From the NCBI RefSeq assembly GCF_006439015.1, contig NZ_RCZG01000001.1, forward strand, positions 1 through 64,000: a DNA stretch of 64,000 nt, written 5' to 3'. Below the pieces are notes generated by a model. It made no database searches and had not been told where the DNA came from. It saw only the letters and a list, made by a program, of their open reading frames with translations. The position numbers and the translations under genes are program-made. This DNA is from Mycolicibacterium hodleri (GTDB lineage Bacteria > Actinomycetota > Actinomycetes > Mycobacteriales > Mycobacteriaceae). Below, in pieces: positions 1 through 9,360 of the stretch (position 1 is its first letter; the number at the start of each line of letters is the position of its first letter).

Positions 1-215
1 TGCTTGCGCCACTCGCTGATCAACGATGAATACAAGCCCTCCCGCCGCAAGTACGCGCCACCTTCTCCGTGCTCGCATGCCTGCTCGTAGGCCGAGAGGT
101 ATGCAAGCTTGTCATCCGCGGTGAACGCGCGGCGTCGCCGCGGTCCGTCGGCTCGGGGGTGCGTCGGATCCATCCGTTCATTGTCATTCACGGCCGAAAT
201 CGTGGAACTGATCAT
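1..215 (-). mobile_element. Partial IS3-type transposase OrfA (runs off left edge)
   Basis: The minus-strand frame is open from an ATG at 215 (second ATG at 173) to base 1. It encodes a basic, helix-turn-helix-like N-terminus containing FTADDKLAYLSAYEQA and LRREGLYSSLISEWRK, the pattern of OrfA proteins of IS3-type elements in Actinobacteria. The rest lies outside the window. The element's outer end is probably near 289, where a TGTCAG terminus reads into it and the neighbouring permease loses its frame. Family is assigned from motif memory; the IS name is unknown. Confidence 0.7.
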
Positions 216-273
216 CGTGTAGTCAATCCGTATCTCGCCCTGCGTCAGGCTGATTTGCTCTGAACCAGTGGAC

Positions 274-1218
274 TCAACTCACCCTGACACGCAGGGGCAG
301 CGGGAGCGTGATCAGGTCGGCGAAGACGAACGAGATCACTCCGCCGAAGCTGATCCCGCCCACCCACAATGCGGCTGCCAGCGGCACGTTCCCGATCGAG
401 CACACGAACGCCAGGATCGCCAGCAGCGGTCCGAGTACCGCGTTCTCCAGTGAGGACCAGAATCCATGCCCGGTGAGGAACAGTGACTGCCACACCGAGG
501 TGGGCACCAGGGTGGTGGCGAACCCCGCGACCAGAAAACCGATTACCAGTTCCTTGCGCAGCATCGTCAGGTCGCTGATCGTGTACCCAGCGGCGTCCGA
601 CCAACCGGCCCGGGTCCGCACCCGCTGCCAGCGGTGGTCATGTACCGCCTCGCCGTGGCTGTGGTCGTGCTCCTGGCTCGCAGCGTCTTTCGCACCGGCG
701 GTGAGGCCAGCGCGGGCATTCTCGATCCACGCGGGCGGGATGACTCTGGGCAGCACCACGGCCAGTATCGCAATCATCATGGCGCCGCCGACGAACTCGG
801 CCAAGGCGAACTGCCAGCCGATCAGCAACCACAGCACGATGCCCAGCTCCACCACCAGGTTGGTGGAGGCGAACATGAACGCCATCGATGAGGTGAAGTC
901 GGCCCCACGTGCGAACAGCGACTTCGCCAGCGCCGCAGCAGCATACGAACACGACGAGGACACCATTCCCAGGAATCCGGCCTTGCTGACGGTGCCTGGG
1001 CGGTGATCACCAAGTGCGGCCTGCATCTGTCCACGAGACACGAAAGCCTGCACCGCGCCCGAGAGCCCGAACCCCAACACGAGGGCCCAGAGGGTTTCCC
1101 AAAACATGGAGAACGCCTCGTACAGGCCGCCCTGCACGGCGCTGAGCACGCTCATCGCCCACTCCCGGCAAGCGTCCCGGATGTCGGTCCGACGTTCGCC
1201 CCGCGACGAGATCTCCAC
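274..1218 (-). pseudogene. ArsP/DUF318-type permease, 3' end cut off by IS
   Basis: The 314-residue product is an integral membrane permease of the ArsP_1/DUF318 type, a family linked to arsenical or metal export. It has several hydrophobic segments, the family-like stretch SSSCSYAAAALAKSLFARG near residue 85, and a His-rich cytoplasmic loop (HDHSHGEAVHDH) around residue 190. Family members normally continue past FADLI(T)LP with a last helix. Here the reading frame turns into PLRVRVS and stops inside what looks like the IS end near 289, so about 30 or more C-terminal residues are missing. Some activity may remain, but loss of function is likelier. The start at 1218 is the longest possible; a later Met (residue 22) is also plausible. 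Confidence 0.75.
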
Positions 1219-1480
1219 ATCGTGGCGAGTTCACCGATGACGAACCATATCCGGCCAAGGGGACCCGAATCACATTTCGGCACAGATGAATCCGCTTCAC
1301 AGATCATACCGGCAGTATGCCCGCTGGGTGCGGGACCGTGCAGAGAGATATCCCAGGCCGGCGCCGTCGAGTTCGTGGTCATGATTGCTCCTGCGATCGA
1401 GGTGACTGTTCCTCTAGGCTGCGTCATCGTGCGACACAGAAAAAGATGCAGTCAGCGCTCACAGTGATCGGCGGTGGCGA

Positions 1481-2458
1481 TCAATCCTCGGACGGCGGCC
1501 GCCGACGGGTCGAGGCGGCGAAGTGCGCCGGGACGTCGTGCCGGAGGTGGCCCGGTTGGGTGAGCCATCCAGGTGGGGGGTCGACCGTCAGCGCTAGATG
1601 TACGAAACGGGCGACCGCCGCGGTCTGCGCCCGGTCAGGATTCCACTGCAACGTGTAGGGAACCAGATGAGCAGGCGCGACCGGCCGCACCGTCGTGCCC
1701 GCTGGCGCACCGGTCAGGGACGCGATCATCAGAATCCAGTCGACGTCGCGCTGCGCGGGCCACGAGGTACCGGACAGGTCGGTCGCATCGAGCACCACGG
1801 TGGTCGGTGAGACGCCAGCGGCGTCCAACGCTTGGCGTTGGGCCAGCGCCCACGCCGGGAACAACGCATCGCTGGGAATACCCAGCCGGTCACGCGCCAG
1901 GTCGGTCAACGCCACGGTGTCGCGGTCGGCGAGGCGATGATCGCTACGCAAACCCACGAAGAGTGGCTCACCGCAGAACACTTCGCTGACCACCCCGGGC
2001 GGATCGGTCACCAGGCCGCAGGTGATTGCCACGTCGATGGTGCCGTCGGCAACGGCGCGAGCAAGATCCGGCAGCCACATCCGCGCCATGCGGAGTTCGA
2101 CCTCGCTAGCCTTCGACTCCAATGCGTCACGCAGATGTGGCGCCAACACCGGTGCGACCGGCGGGGTGATGCCCAATCGGACGGTTCCCGCATCGCCGTG
2201 TGCGACGCGACGCGCCGCTGCCTTAGCCGCCGCGACGTCGTCGAGAATGACCTTGGCCCTGCCCAATAGCTCCACCCCTGCACCGGTCAAGGCGACCCGG
2301 CGGGTAGTGCGCGTCAACAGTGGGGTGCCGATCTCGCGTTCCAACCGGCGCACCAGCTCGCTCAGTGTTGGCTGGCCCATGTGCAGCCGCTGCGCGGCGC
2401 GCCCGAAATGCAGCTCGGTCGCCACGGCGACGAACGCCTCAAGCTGACGCAGCTCCAT
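1481..2458 (-). CDS. LysR-family transcriptional regulator
   Basis: A 325-residue LysR-type regulator. The N-terminal winged helix-turn-helix (residues 1-60, MELRQLEAFVAVATELHFG, then GQPTLSELVRRLE) is typical, followed by the two-lobed periplasmic-binding-like effector domain. The effector is unknown. It starts only 9 bp after the stop of the SDR at 2468-3424 and on the same strand, so the two are probably cotranscribed, with the SDR first. The C-terminal 25 residues are basic and longer than usual for the family. Confidence 0.9.
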   Translation of the reverse strand: MELRQLEAFVAVATELHFGRAAQRLHMGQPTLSELVRRLEREIGTPLLTRTTRRVALTGAGVELLGRAKVILDDVAAAKAAARRVAHGDAGTVRLGITPPVAPVLAPHLRDALESKASEVELRMARMWLPDLARAVADGTIDVAITCGLVTDPPGVVSEVFCGEPLFVGLRSDHRLADRDTVALTDLARDRLGIPSDALFPAWALAQRQALDAAGVSPTTVVLDATDLSGTSWPAQRDVDWILMIASLTGAPAGTTVRPVAPAHLVPYTLQWNPDRAQTAAVARFVHLALTVDPPPGWLTQPGHLRHDVPAHFAASTRRRPPSED

Positions 2459-2467
2459 ACGCCGACT

Positions 2468-3424
2468 TTAAGGCAACGTCGGATCGGCGGATCGTCGGCG
2501 GTGTCCGATCAGCTCGACCGACGCCTCCCACAGCCGCGCAGCGTTGTCCGGATCGAGGGCGTAGCCGGCGACGCCTCCCGCACGCCCGAGGCTCGCGGCA
2601 CGCTCACTGACGATGGGCGCTTCATTGTTGTTCTCGAAGTAGCGTCCACCCACCCCATCGACTAGAGGGGACGCGGCGAGAAGCACCGCGGTCGAGGCGC
2701 CCTGCGGCACGGTCTTGCGGAACTCCTCCGGGGTTTGCAGCCCGCCGGTGTGCTGCTGCAATCCGGTTGCAATCGCGCCTGGATTCAAGGCGTTGGCCAC
2801 CACGCCGTCATCAGCCCACCGGCGGGTGATCTCCACCGCGAGAAGGATGTTCGCGGTCTTCGACTGACCGTACGCCGCCCATGGGTCGTACGGGCGGAAC
2901 CGGAAATGCAGGTCATCGAACACCACGGGCGAGAAGAGGTGCCCCGTGGAGCTCACCGATACCACCCGGGCGCCGGTCGCCGACACCAACGCGCTGTGCA
3001 ATCCGAGTACCAGGGCGAAGTGGCCAAGGTAGTTGCTGGCGAACTGCATCTCCCAACCCTCCGGGGTCCGGGTCAGCTCGGGGATCGCCATCACGCCGGC
3101 GTTGTTGACCAAGATGTGCAGCGGGCCCTGCCACTGCTCGGCGAACGCGGCGACCGAGGACTGATCGGCCAGATCCAACCGCTTGACACCAATGGCGTCG
3201 TTGCCGGTGGCGCGCCGAAGATCGGCCGCCACCTGCTCCCCGACCTCGGGTCTGCGGACCGCCAGGGTCACCTCGGCACCTGCGGCCCCCAACGCCCGCG
3301 CCGTCTCGACGCCCAGGCCACTGGTCGCGCCCGTCACCACCGCCCGCTGGCCAGTCAGGTCCACACCGTCGAGGACCTCATCGGTCGTCGACCCGAATCC
3401 GAACCCAGTGGTGATCATTGCCAT
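2468..3424 (-). CDS. Short-chain dehydrogenase/reductase (retinol-dehydrogenase-like)
   Basis: A 318-residue NAD(P)-dependent SDR. The cofactor motif TGATSGLG lies at residues 31-38, NNAG near 112, and the catalytic YGQSK near 190; the long 'WWW'-type C-terminal part places it near retinol-dehydrogenase/oxidoreductase SDRs. The frame stays open upstream to 3898, but that extension is low-complexity, runs under the oppositely oriented multicopper oxidase and has no SDR homology, so ATG 3424 (or 3418) is chosen. It is divergent from the multicopper oxidase and precedes the LysR gene; the regulator may control it. Substrate unknown. Confidence 0.85.
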   Translation of the reverse strand: MAMITTGFGFGSTTDEVLDGVDLTGQRAVVTGATSGLGVETARALGAAGAEVTLAVRRPEVGEQVAADLRRATGNDAIGVKRLDLADQSSVAAFAEQWQGPLHILVNNAGVMAIPELTRTPEGWEMQFASNYLGHFALVLGLHSALVSATGARVVSVSSTGHLFSPVVFDDLHFRFRPYDPWAAYGQSKTANILLAVEITRRWADDGVVANALNPGAIATGLQQHTGGLQTPEEFRKTVPQGASTAVLLAASPLVDGVGGRYFENNNEAPIVSERAASLGRAGGVAGYALDPDNAARLWEASVELIGHRRRSADPTLP

Positions 3425-3686
3425 GTCACTGTCTCCGTTCCTGCCTCGTCGGCTGGTGCGCCCCGCGGTCCGCCGACCTCTGCTCGCCATCATCCACCAC
3501 CCGCCCAGCTCATCCCGTCTCGTTCGACCACCGAATCCGGGATCGGCGGCGAGCGATTGGGCAGGCAGGAGGGCGATGGCGTTGTTACGCTCTGCCAAGC
3601 GGTGCATATTAGCCGGCACTATCGTCACCGACTCTCGATCGAAGCGAGGACGACCGTGAATACCTCTCTCTGCGTTAGGATCTGAC

Positions 3687-5150
3687 GTGGCGCCCGTCCC
3701 GATCAGTCGCCGCCGCGCCATCGCGCTCGGGGGGCTCGGAGCGGTGGCCGTGGCCGGCGGTGCGACCGTTTGGTTGGCCGGGACCGGGGACGCCGGGACC
3801 GGAGCCGGCGCGGTCGCCGCACTCGGTGCCGAACTGATACAACCGCCGCTGTTGGATAGCCGCGACGGACGTTTGCAGGTAGAACTCACGGCGGCCATGG
3901 GGGCTCACATCGCGGGTCGCGATACGCACGCGCTGGCATACAACGGAAGCTCGCCGGGTCCGACGCTGCGAGTGCGCCCCGGAGACGAACTCGCCGTGCG
4001 CTTGATCAACAACCTCGACGAACCCACCAACTTGCACACTCACGGATTGCGGGTGTCCCCGTTGGGCAACAGTGACAACCCGTTCCTGGCCGTTGAACCG
4101 GGCACGTCGTTCGACTATCTCTTTCAGATTCCGCCCGATCATCCGGCCGGGACCTACTGGTATCACCCACACCACCACGGCATGGTGGCCAACCAGATCT
4201 TCGGCGGTCTGCTCGGCGCGCTGCTCGTCGAAGCACCCGGGCAGGAACCAGAGCTGCCGGCTGAGGCTGACCGGGTGCTGCAGGTCACCGACATCACCCT
4301 CGAAGACAACGGTGACGTCGCACATCCCAGCGTCATGGAACGAAACCATGGCCGCCAGGGCAACCTGGTCCTGGTCAATGGGCAGTATCAGCCCACGATC
4401 ACCGCCGTCCCCGACGCCATGCAGCGCTGGCGGATCATCAACTCCTGCGTAGCCCGGGTCCTGGCGATCCGCCTTCAGGACCATCAGTTGCACCAGATCG
4501 CCCACGACGGCACCTACCTATCCACCCCGATCGCCAAGGACCAGGTGTTGCTCGGACCGGGTAACCGCATCGACGTCCTCGTCCGTCCCTCCGCCGTGGG
4601 GCGCTACGAACTCAGCGCCGAGCCGTTCGAACGCGGCAGCATGGGATCACAAAACGTCACGAGCGGAGCGGCCACTCTGGCCATCATGAACGTCGACGGA
4701 AGACCGGCCGCCCCGACGCCGTTGCCCGACGCCCTGCCCGCCGAAACCCCCACTCCCGGAGTCGTCGTCGCCCGACGTCAAATCGAATTCGAGATGAACA
4801 TGGGCGGCCCGAACGGCGAAGGCGCCTCCTTCACGATCGACCGGCGCACGTTCGACCCCAACCGAGACGATCAGACCACCACGCTCGGTTCGATCGAGGA
4901 ATGGACCGTCACCAACACCACCCCGCTCGCGCACCCGTTCCATCTTCACGTGTGGCCGTTCACCGTCCTGGCCAGCAGTGACGACGCCCCGCCGCTGGGG
5001 ATACCCCAAGACGTCGTACTGATTCCCGCCAACGGCTGGGTCCGACTACGCATTCCCTTCACCAGATTCGCCGGACGCAGCGTCTACCACTGCCACATCC
5101 TCGACCACGAAGACCTCGGCATGATGGCCACCGTCAACGTCCAAGCCTGA
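3687..5150 (+). CDS. Tat-exported multicopper oxidase
   Basis: A 487-residue multicopper oxidase with GTG start. A twin-arginine signal (SRRRAIALGG plus hydrophobic core, residues 7-30) predicts export. All copper motifs are visible: LHTHG and WYHPHHHG in the first cupredoxin domain, HPFHLHVWPF and YHCHILDHEDLGMM in the last, supplying the T1 ligands (His, Cys, His, Met) and the trinuclear centre. Members oxidise Cu(I), Fe(II), Mn(II) or phenols; which one is not decidable here. With the truncated ArsP-like permease nearby, a role in metal tolerance is plausible. Confidence 0.92.
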   Translation: MAPVPISRRRAIALGGLGAVAVAGGATVWLAGTGDAGTGAGAVAALGAELIQPPLLDSRDGRLQVELTAAMGAHIAGRDTHALAYNGSSPGPTLRVRPGDELAVRLINNLDEPTNLHTHGLRVSPLGNSDNPFLAVEPGTSFDYLFQIPPDHPAGTYWYHPHHHGMVANQIFGGLLGALLVEAPGQEPELPAEADRVLQVTDITLEDNGDVAHPSVMERNHGRQGNLVLVNGQYQPTITAVPDAMQRWRIINSCVARVLAIRLQDHQLHQIAHDGTYLSTPIAKDQVLLGPGNRIDVLVRPSAVGRYELSAEPFERGSMGSQNVTSGAATLAIMNVDGRPAAPTPLPDALPAETPTPGVVVARRQIEFEMNMGGPNGEGASFTIDRRTFDPNRDDQTTTLGSIEEWTVTNTTPLAHPFHLHVWPFTVLASSDDAPPLGIPQDVVLIPANGWVRLRIPFTRFAGRSVYHCHILDHEDLGMMATVNVQA

Positions 5151-5277
5151 CGTGCCAGCAACACCATTCAACGACCCGGACGGCGGACACTGTCTGCTGT
5201 TTCAAACAACCGCGGATTTGGTTGAATTGTCTGGTTCAGCGGGTGTGATGTCGATGGGCCGTTTCGAGCGGCCTTCC

Positions 5278-5442
5278 CTAGTGGAACACCGCGCCGGCAC
5301 GGACCAGGGCTACCAGGTGCGGGGCGTTGACCGCACGCCAACGGGCTTGTGCGGCGTCGATCAGCTTGTAAGCCAAGGCGATTCCCGCTACCCGCGAGCC
5401 GGGACCTTTGGTGATCTTCCCCTGACCAGGACGGAAGCATGA
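5278..5442 (-). pseudogene. Transposase C-terminal relic
   Basis: A 54-codon minus-strand frame ends in TAG at 5278-5280 and contains KITKGPGSRVAGIA, YKLIDAAQARWRAVNAPH and LVALVRAG, the C-terminal signature of a widespread mycobacterial transposase (I recall it as IS256-type, not certain). An in-frame stop at 5443 cuts it off upstream, so no element remains intact. It is a scar of an old insertion next to the multicopper oxidase. Confidence 0.65.
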
Positions 5443-6195
5443 TCACAGTGCCTTGCAGGCAGGTCGGAAGTAGTGCTCTTGCAAGTTCCCCGCCTGGATC
5501 GGCTGCGCCCAATCGAAGACATCGCGATTCCGTCGACGTAACAGTTCACCTGACATCAGAGCAGCAGCAGGGCCGCGACGTCGTAGGCAGTCATAATGCC
5601 GAATCTGGCGCATGTGTCGGAATGGCCGGAGAACCCGGCGGCCCTCGTCGGTCAAGATCGCAGAGCACTTGCGAGAGCTGTCGACCGGGTACGAGTCTGG
5701 GTGCAGCGAGTTGCCCCAACCAGGTGAACCACGACCAAAGGTCGATCTTCGACTTCCGTTGGAAGTCAAATGCGCGGCGACGTCCGCAGAGCTTGCCAGC
5801 TCGACACATCCGTGGCCAAAGACCGCGCCATCCGCCGGGTGATCATCACCGACGCCGGGATCGGCGGCCAGAGTCGCTGCCCTTGGCGGCGTCTGATTCT
5901 CGCCAAGGTGGCAGCCGCAGTGGTAATCGAGCTGAAACCCTCTGCGACAGTGGTGGTTACAAAAGTGCGACGCTACTTTTCCCAGCGGTCTGGCCCCGCA
6001 CCGGGCCGTCGTCGTTGCTCCTCGGCGGAGTTCTGCACACGCCGCGTCCGGCGAACCGGATGACGGGTGGAGAAGTTATCGAGTCGGACGGCGTCTGATG
6101 CGACACCTTGGTACAGCCTTGATTGACTGAGCGCGGTTGGCTCCGAGTTGGGTGAAGTCAACAAACATATAACTATTTTGGGTTAGGCTGCAGCG
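5443..6195. other. Relic-rich intergenic region, no intact gene
   Basis: About 750 bases without a convincing gene. A minus frame ending at 5443 (YFRPACKAL at its C-terminus) and a plus frame around 5650-5840 (HLRELSTGYESG, then PGEPRPKVDL, a weak resemblance to transposase N-termini) look like fragments. Frames change often and no start plus ribosome site fits. The end of the region (6160-6195) is AT-rich and is the likely promoter of the small exported protein at 6196. Confidence 0.45.
6168..6176. promoter_or_regulatory. TATAACTAT site upstream of exported protein
   Basis: TATAACTAT lies 20 bases before the start at 6196. The same 9-mer occurs (as ATAGTTATA) upstream of the TetR gene at 7290-7298 and within a palindrome at 34534-34542. 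In such GC-rich DNA this repeat is unexpected; it could be a shared operator or a -10-like element. Confidence 0.35.
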
Positions 6196-6480
6196 ATGGT
6201 CATCACCAAGAAGAGGGCAGTGATCGTCGCGGTGGGGGTGCTCGGTGCGACCCTCGGTGCGGCGGCGCCCGCAGGTGCCGATCCCTCCGACGACCAGTGC
6301 CCACTCTCCGTGACGATCCTGTGTCGATTCCTGCCGATCGCGCCCGGTCTCGACCACGACATTGACCTCACCCAGGGTCCGGGGTCCCTCAATGGGCAGG
6401 CTCTGCCCGAGATGCCACATTCTGGGCAGAGTCCGGAAGACGTGCCGCCGGCCCAGATTTGTCCAACCGGATGCGGCTAG
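6196..6480 (+). CDS. Small exported mycobacterial protein of unknown function
   Basis: A 94-residue protein with an N-terminal signal peptide (basic start MVITKKR, hydrophobic core, cleavage expected after APAGA, giving DPSDDQCPLSV). The mature part is short, Pro-rich, acidic, and has four Cys in two groups (QCPLSVTILC and ICPTGC), suggesting disulphides outside the cytoplasm. Similar small secreted proteins are common in mycobacteria, with no assigned function. It stands alone, converging on the TetR gene across a strong hairpin. Confidence 0.7.
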   Translation: MVITKKRAVIVAVGVLGATLGAAAPAGADPSDDQCPLSVTILCRFLPIAPGLDHDIDLTQGPGSLNGQALPEMPHSGQSPEDVPPAQICPTGCG

Positions 6481-6544
6481 AAAGGCTTCACCCGACTGAG
6501 GTCGATGCCTAGCCACCGTCGGGGGCGAGGTGTCCGCTGCGTGC

Positions 6545-6581
6545 TCTAGACCGTTGGCGGGGGACCCCGCGAGGGTCTAGA
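6545..6581. terminator. Bidirectional hairpin between convergent genes
   Basis: TCTAGACC (6545-6552) and GGTCTAGA (6574-6581) are perfect inverted arms, with an inner CGGGG/CCCCG stem and a tiny loop. It lies between the stop of the exported-protein gene (6480) and that of the TetR gene (6600), where both strands need termination. No U-tract follows, as is usual in mycobacteria. Confidence 0.6.
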
Positions 6582-6599
6582 CGCGGAACGCCGGTCGTG

Positions 6600-7238
6600 T
6601 TACCCGGCGCCGAAGACGTACCGGCGGATCATCGCCAACTCGGTACCGCTATCTGCGCCCGGCCAGCAGAGCAGCGAGAGCGTCACGCGTGCGATTAGTT
6701 CACAGCCGACGCCGTCGTCGACGTCGATACCCGACAGCAGGGCGATGCTGTCCGTAACCTGGGTGATCAGTGCGCTGCTCACGCTCCCCACAGTGGCCGG
6801 TCCCGTCAGCAGGGCAGCCGACACCGGATCCGTACGGATCGTGTCCAACGATGCGACGATTGCTCGGACCAGGCGCTCCTCGCCGTCAAGGTCAACCACA
6901 GACCCTGCCACTGAGGCGTTGATCCGGTCTATCGCCTCGTCGAGCACCGCGTCGCGCAGGGCTTCCTTGCCGCCCATCCGGCGATACACCGTCGCCCGTG
7001 AGCAGCCCGCCCGCACCGCGATGTCGTCCATGCTCAGTCCGTCGAAGCCGTTGTCGGCGACGGCTTGCGTCGCCGCTTCGAGAATTCGTTCGACGACACG
7101 CGACGGCCCGCCGTTCTCCGTTCGGTAGCGAAGCATCGCCAGGTGTGGCTCCTGTCGTCGCCCTGCGAGATCCAATTGCCGAGGAAATTGGATTTCGGCG
7201 GGCTGAGCGCGCTCATCGCGCACGGGTGCCACCGGCAT
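6600..7238 (-). CDS. TetR-family regulator
   Basis: A 212-residue TetR-type repressor. The HTH is clear (ILEAATQAVADNGFDG, then SMDDIAVRAGCSRATVYRR, residues about 56-98), followed by an all-helical ligand domain. ATG 7238 is chosen; the open frame extends to 7439 without homology, and the N-terminal extension of about 50 residues before the HTH is already long, so a later start is possible. The upstream region holds an AT-rich near-palindrome (7287-7304) suited to autoregulation. It is divergent from the LpqH-like lipoprotein gene. Confidence 0.85.
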   Translation of the reverse strand: MPVAPVRDERAQPAEIQFPRQLDLAGRRQEPHLAMLRYRTENGGPSRVVERILEAATQAVADNGFDGLSMDDIAVRAGCSRATVYRRMGGKEALRDAVLDEAIDRINASVAGSVVDLDGEERLVRAIVASLDTIRTDPVSAALLTGPATVGSVSSALITQVTDSIALLSGIDVDDGVGCELIARVTLSLLCWPGADSGTELAMIRRYVFGAG

Positions 7239-7286
7239 GGTGCGCCCCTTTCTGCGAAGTACCTCTCGGAACGTGGAGAGAAAAGC

Positions 7287-7304
7287 AATATAGTTATATA
7301 TATT
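7287..7304. promoter_or_regulatory. AT-rich palindrome upstream of TetR
   Basis: AATATA (7287-7292) and TATATT (7299-7304) flank GTTATA; the core ATAGTTATA is shared with 6168-6176 and 34534-34542. It lies about 50 bases upstream of the TetR start and between divergent genes. TetR proteins usually bind such dyads, so this is a candidate operator. Confidence 0.4.
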
Positions 7305-7560
7305 ACAGCCTGTTCGAGGGTGTCTGACAAGGTGCGGGTTGATCGCTCGGACCGAACCGCCGCGGGCATCGGGGGTGCTGTCAGTCGATGTGTCGGCGGA
7401 TGTCGCCGACCGTGGCCGCCGAGGCTGCGATCCGACCACCTATCGAAATCGTGGTAGTCACCGGTACATCCGGAATCGCCTGCTGGACAGTGCTTGCGGC
7501 GCTACATTGTGATCAGCGTCCGGCGGCCGCGTGGGCGCGCGGAGAATTCGAGGTTGGTTC

Positions 7561-8004
7561 GTGAACATCCGACTGACGGTCCTCGCGGTCGTCCCACTGA
7601 TCATTGGCAACTTCGCCGTGGGATGCTCGACGCCGCCTGCGGCGCCACCCCGCGCCGGAACCATCCCGGCCGGTACTGCAGAAGTGACGGTGAATGGTCA
7701 GAAACTCGCCACCTCAGAGGCGGTCGATTGCGCGTTCATTCAGTCGATGACGACCATCACGACCGGTGACAACGCAGCTGGGACGACGGTCGTCGTCGAC
7801 AACGCAGACAAGCTTGAAGCCAAGTCGGTCGACATCCGTAATCTCGCTGGCTTCACCGGAAGCTACTGGCAGAGCTTGGGAGGCGACGCAACCGTCAGCC
7901 TGCTCGGCCGAACGTTCACGATCGCGGGTACCGCCGATGGGTTCAACGCGGACGATCCCAGCATGCGCACGCCGGGATCGTTCTCCATCAAGGCGAGCTG
8001 CTGA
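7561..8004 (+). CDS. LpqH-like (19 kDa antigen family) lipoprotein
   Basis: A 147-residue lipoprotein. The signal peptide ends in a lipobox AVGC with the lipidated Cys at residue 22, followed by a Pro/Ala-rich linker and a beta-rich domain typical of the mycobacterial 19-kDa antigen family (VTVNGQKLATSEAVDCAF, a late YWQSLGGDATVSL, and a final Cys that can pair with the one near 61). GTG 7561 gives a normal signal peptide; the longer frame from 7531 does not. It is expected on the cell surface as a triacylated lipoprotein; the precise role of the family is unsettled. Confidence 0.82.
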   Translation: MNIRLTVLAVVPLIIGNFAVGCSTPPAAPPRAGTIPAGTAEVTVNGQKLATSEAVDCAFIQSMTTITTGDNAAGTTVVVDNADKLEAKSVDIRNLAGFTGSYWQSLGGDATVSLLGRTFTIAGTADGFNADDPSMRTPGSFSIKASC

Positions 8005-9360
8005 TGGTCCCACGCTGCCGCGAGGTCGTCTAGGCGCGCGCATTTTCCAGGGGCGAACGCGGCGTCTCGGTGGCAGCGGGCATCCGCGCCACTCGGGTGG
8101 GCGTGACCCACACGAACGGCCCTGAATTGATGAACCGACCATCGGCCCCACGACCTGTCGGACGGGTGCCCGGCGTGCGGGCCGCCCTCCTCTGCCCCTA
8201 AGCCTTCCGCGGCCAGCCGCTGCGAAGCATCTAGCTGCACCCAATCCAACCGCTGCAGCCTGCGCCCTCTTCTTCGCGGCCCGAGCCCGGCCGAGATCTC
8301 CGGCGTCCCCCTCGCACCAGCCTGAACCTCGGTCGCCGGCGGAAGGAGTGACGTCATGGACGCCGGTGCATTTCGTGCTCGTGCACCGCGCGCGAGCAAC
8401 TCCCGCGGCGGGGGAATTCATTTATCAATCGGGTGATGCCGCTTCGTCGGAGGTTGATTGTTGGACTCGCAATGGACCAAAATCGCTAAACAGATAGATA
8501 ATTAACTAATACTGATTTGCGACGTCGTCCGGCGGTTTCCATCCGAACGTTCTATTGGATCCGCGCACGGCCGTGCCACCGCCATGGGATGCGGTATCCG
8601 CCGGGTTTGGCGTAACCACAGTCGGCTCGGCCGAGGGGACGCGCATCAGTCACCGTTCATCGTCTGCTCAGGTCTGAGTCGTGTTGAGCGGTCGGTAGTC
8701 GGCTGGCCGAATCCCGCGCACAGGCCAGGGGGTGCGCACGCTGTGAACCGTCGGACCGTGCAAATTCAGTTGCGTGCATTTGATCAACGTGTTGTTTGTC
8801 ATTCCTGGATTTGAGGAATAGCGAATCCGCTTTTTGAAGCCGAGGACGAATTCGAATTCAGCAGTAGGCATTAAACAGCAATCGAGAATCGTTCATCAAT
8901 GTCGTACTGTATTGCATGGAGTTTATGTCAAAGGGCTCCCCGCCGGGGGTGATACAGCAACGTCTCGCCCGGCTATGGCTAGCGCGCCGGGACCATACCG
9001 AAAGTCGATCCGGGGATTGCGTGCCGCCGGATGCGGCGAGGTCGACCGATACCGTTCCTCAACTGCGAAGACAGGGTTCTCACCGGGCTTACCGCCAACG
9101 CCAGGGCGTGTCGATGGCCGGTGGAGTAAGAACGCCACGTCTCGGGTGAGACGTTCGTGTCCGATCTGTCGCAATTGATTCGAGCAAATCCCATCGGAAA
9201 TCCAGACCGACTCGGACGCGATAACGGAATCTGTTGCTAGGGCCGAAAACGGTGGTGTACGGTTCCTCGACGGCTTGTTGTGGGTTGAATCACATCGCCT
9301 ATGCCGGCCATTAAGTAGTGATTCGCGAAGGGACCCGTCTTACATGAAGGAACGTGGACT
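8005..9360. other. Long non-coding region upstream of the mce operon
   Basis: About 1.36 kb with no gene I can support. Minus-strand frames at 7714-8421 and 7863-8399 are Arg/Ala/Gly-rich shadows without domains. Two AT-rich islands stand out (about 8450-8520 and 8765-8935), with an inverted repeat ATTCCT/AGGAAT (8801-8806 and 8814-8819) and a doubled GAATTC site at 8849-8860. A long 5' leader or remote promoter of the mce operon is possible. AAGGA at 9347-9351 is the ribosome site of the first mce gene. Confidence 0.5.

Noticed and set aside
1219..1480. Frames between permease and LysR genes (for example 1152-1427 minus)
   Set aside because: They overlap the permease start, lack motifs and look like spacer DNA.
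2735..3685. 316-codon plus-strand frame opposite the SDR
   Set aside because: It is an antisense shadow of the SDR with no domain and skewed composition.
3425..3898. Upstream extension of the SDR frame to 476 residues
   Set aside because: The extra part is low-complexity, has no SDR features and overlaps the Tat signal region of the multicopper oxidase on the other strand.
7714..8421. Two minus-strand frames over the end of the LpqH-like gene and the following gap
   Set aside because: Arg/Ala/Gly-rich without motifs, no ribosome site and partly antisense to a recognised gene.
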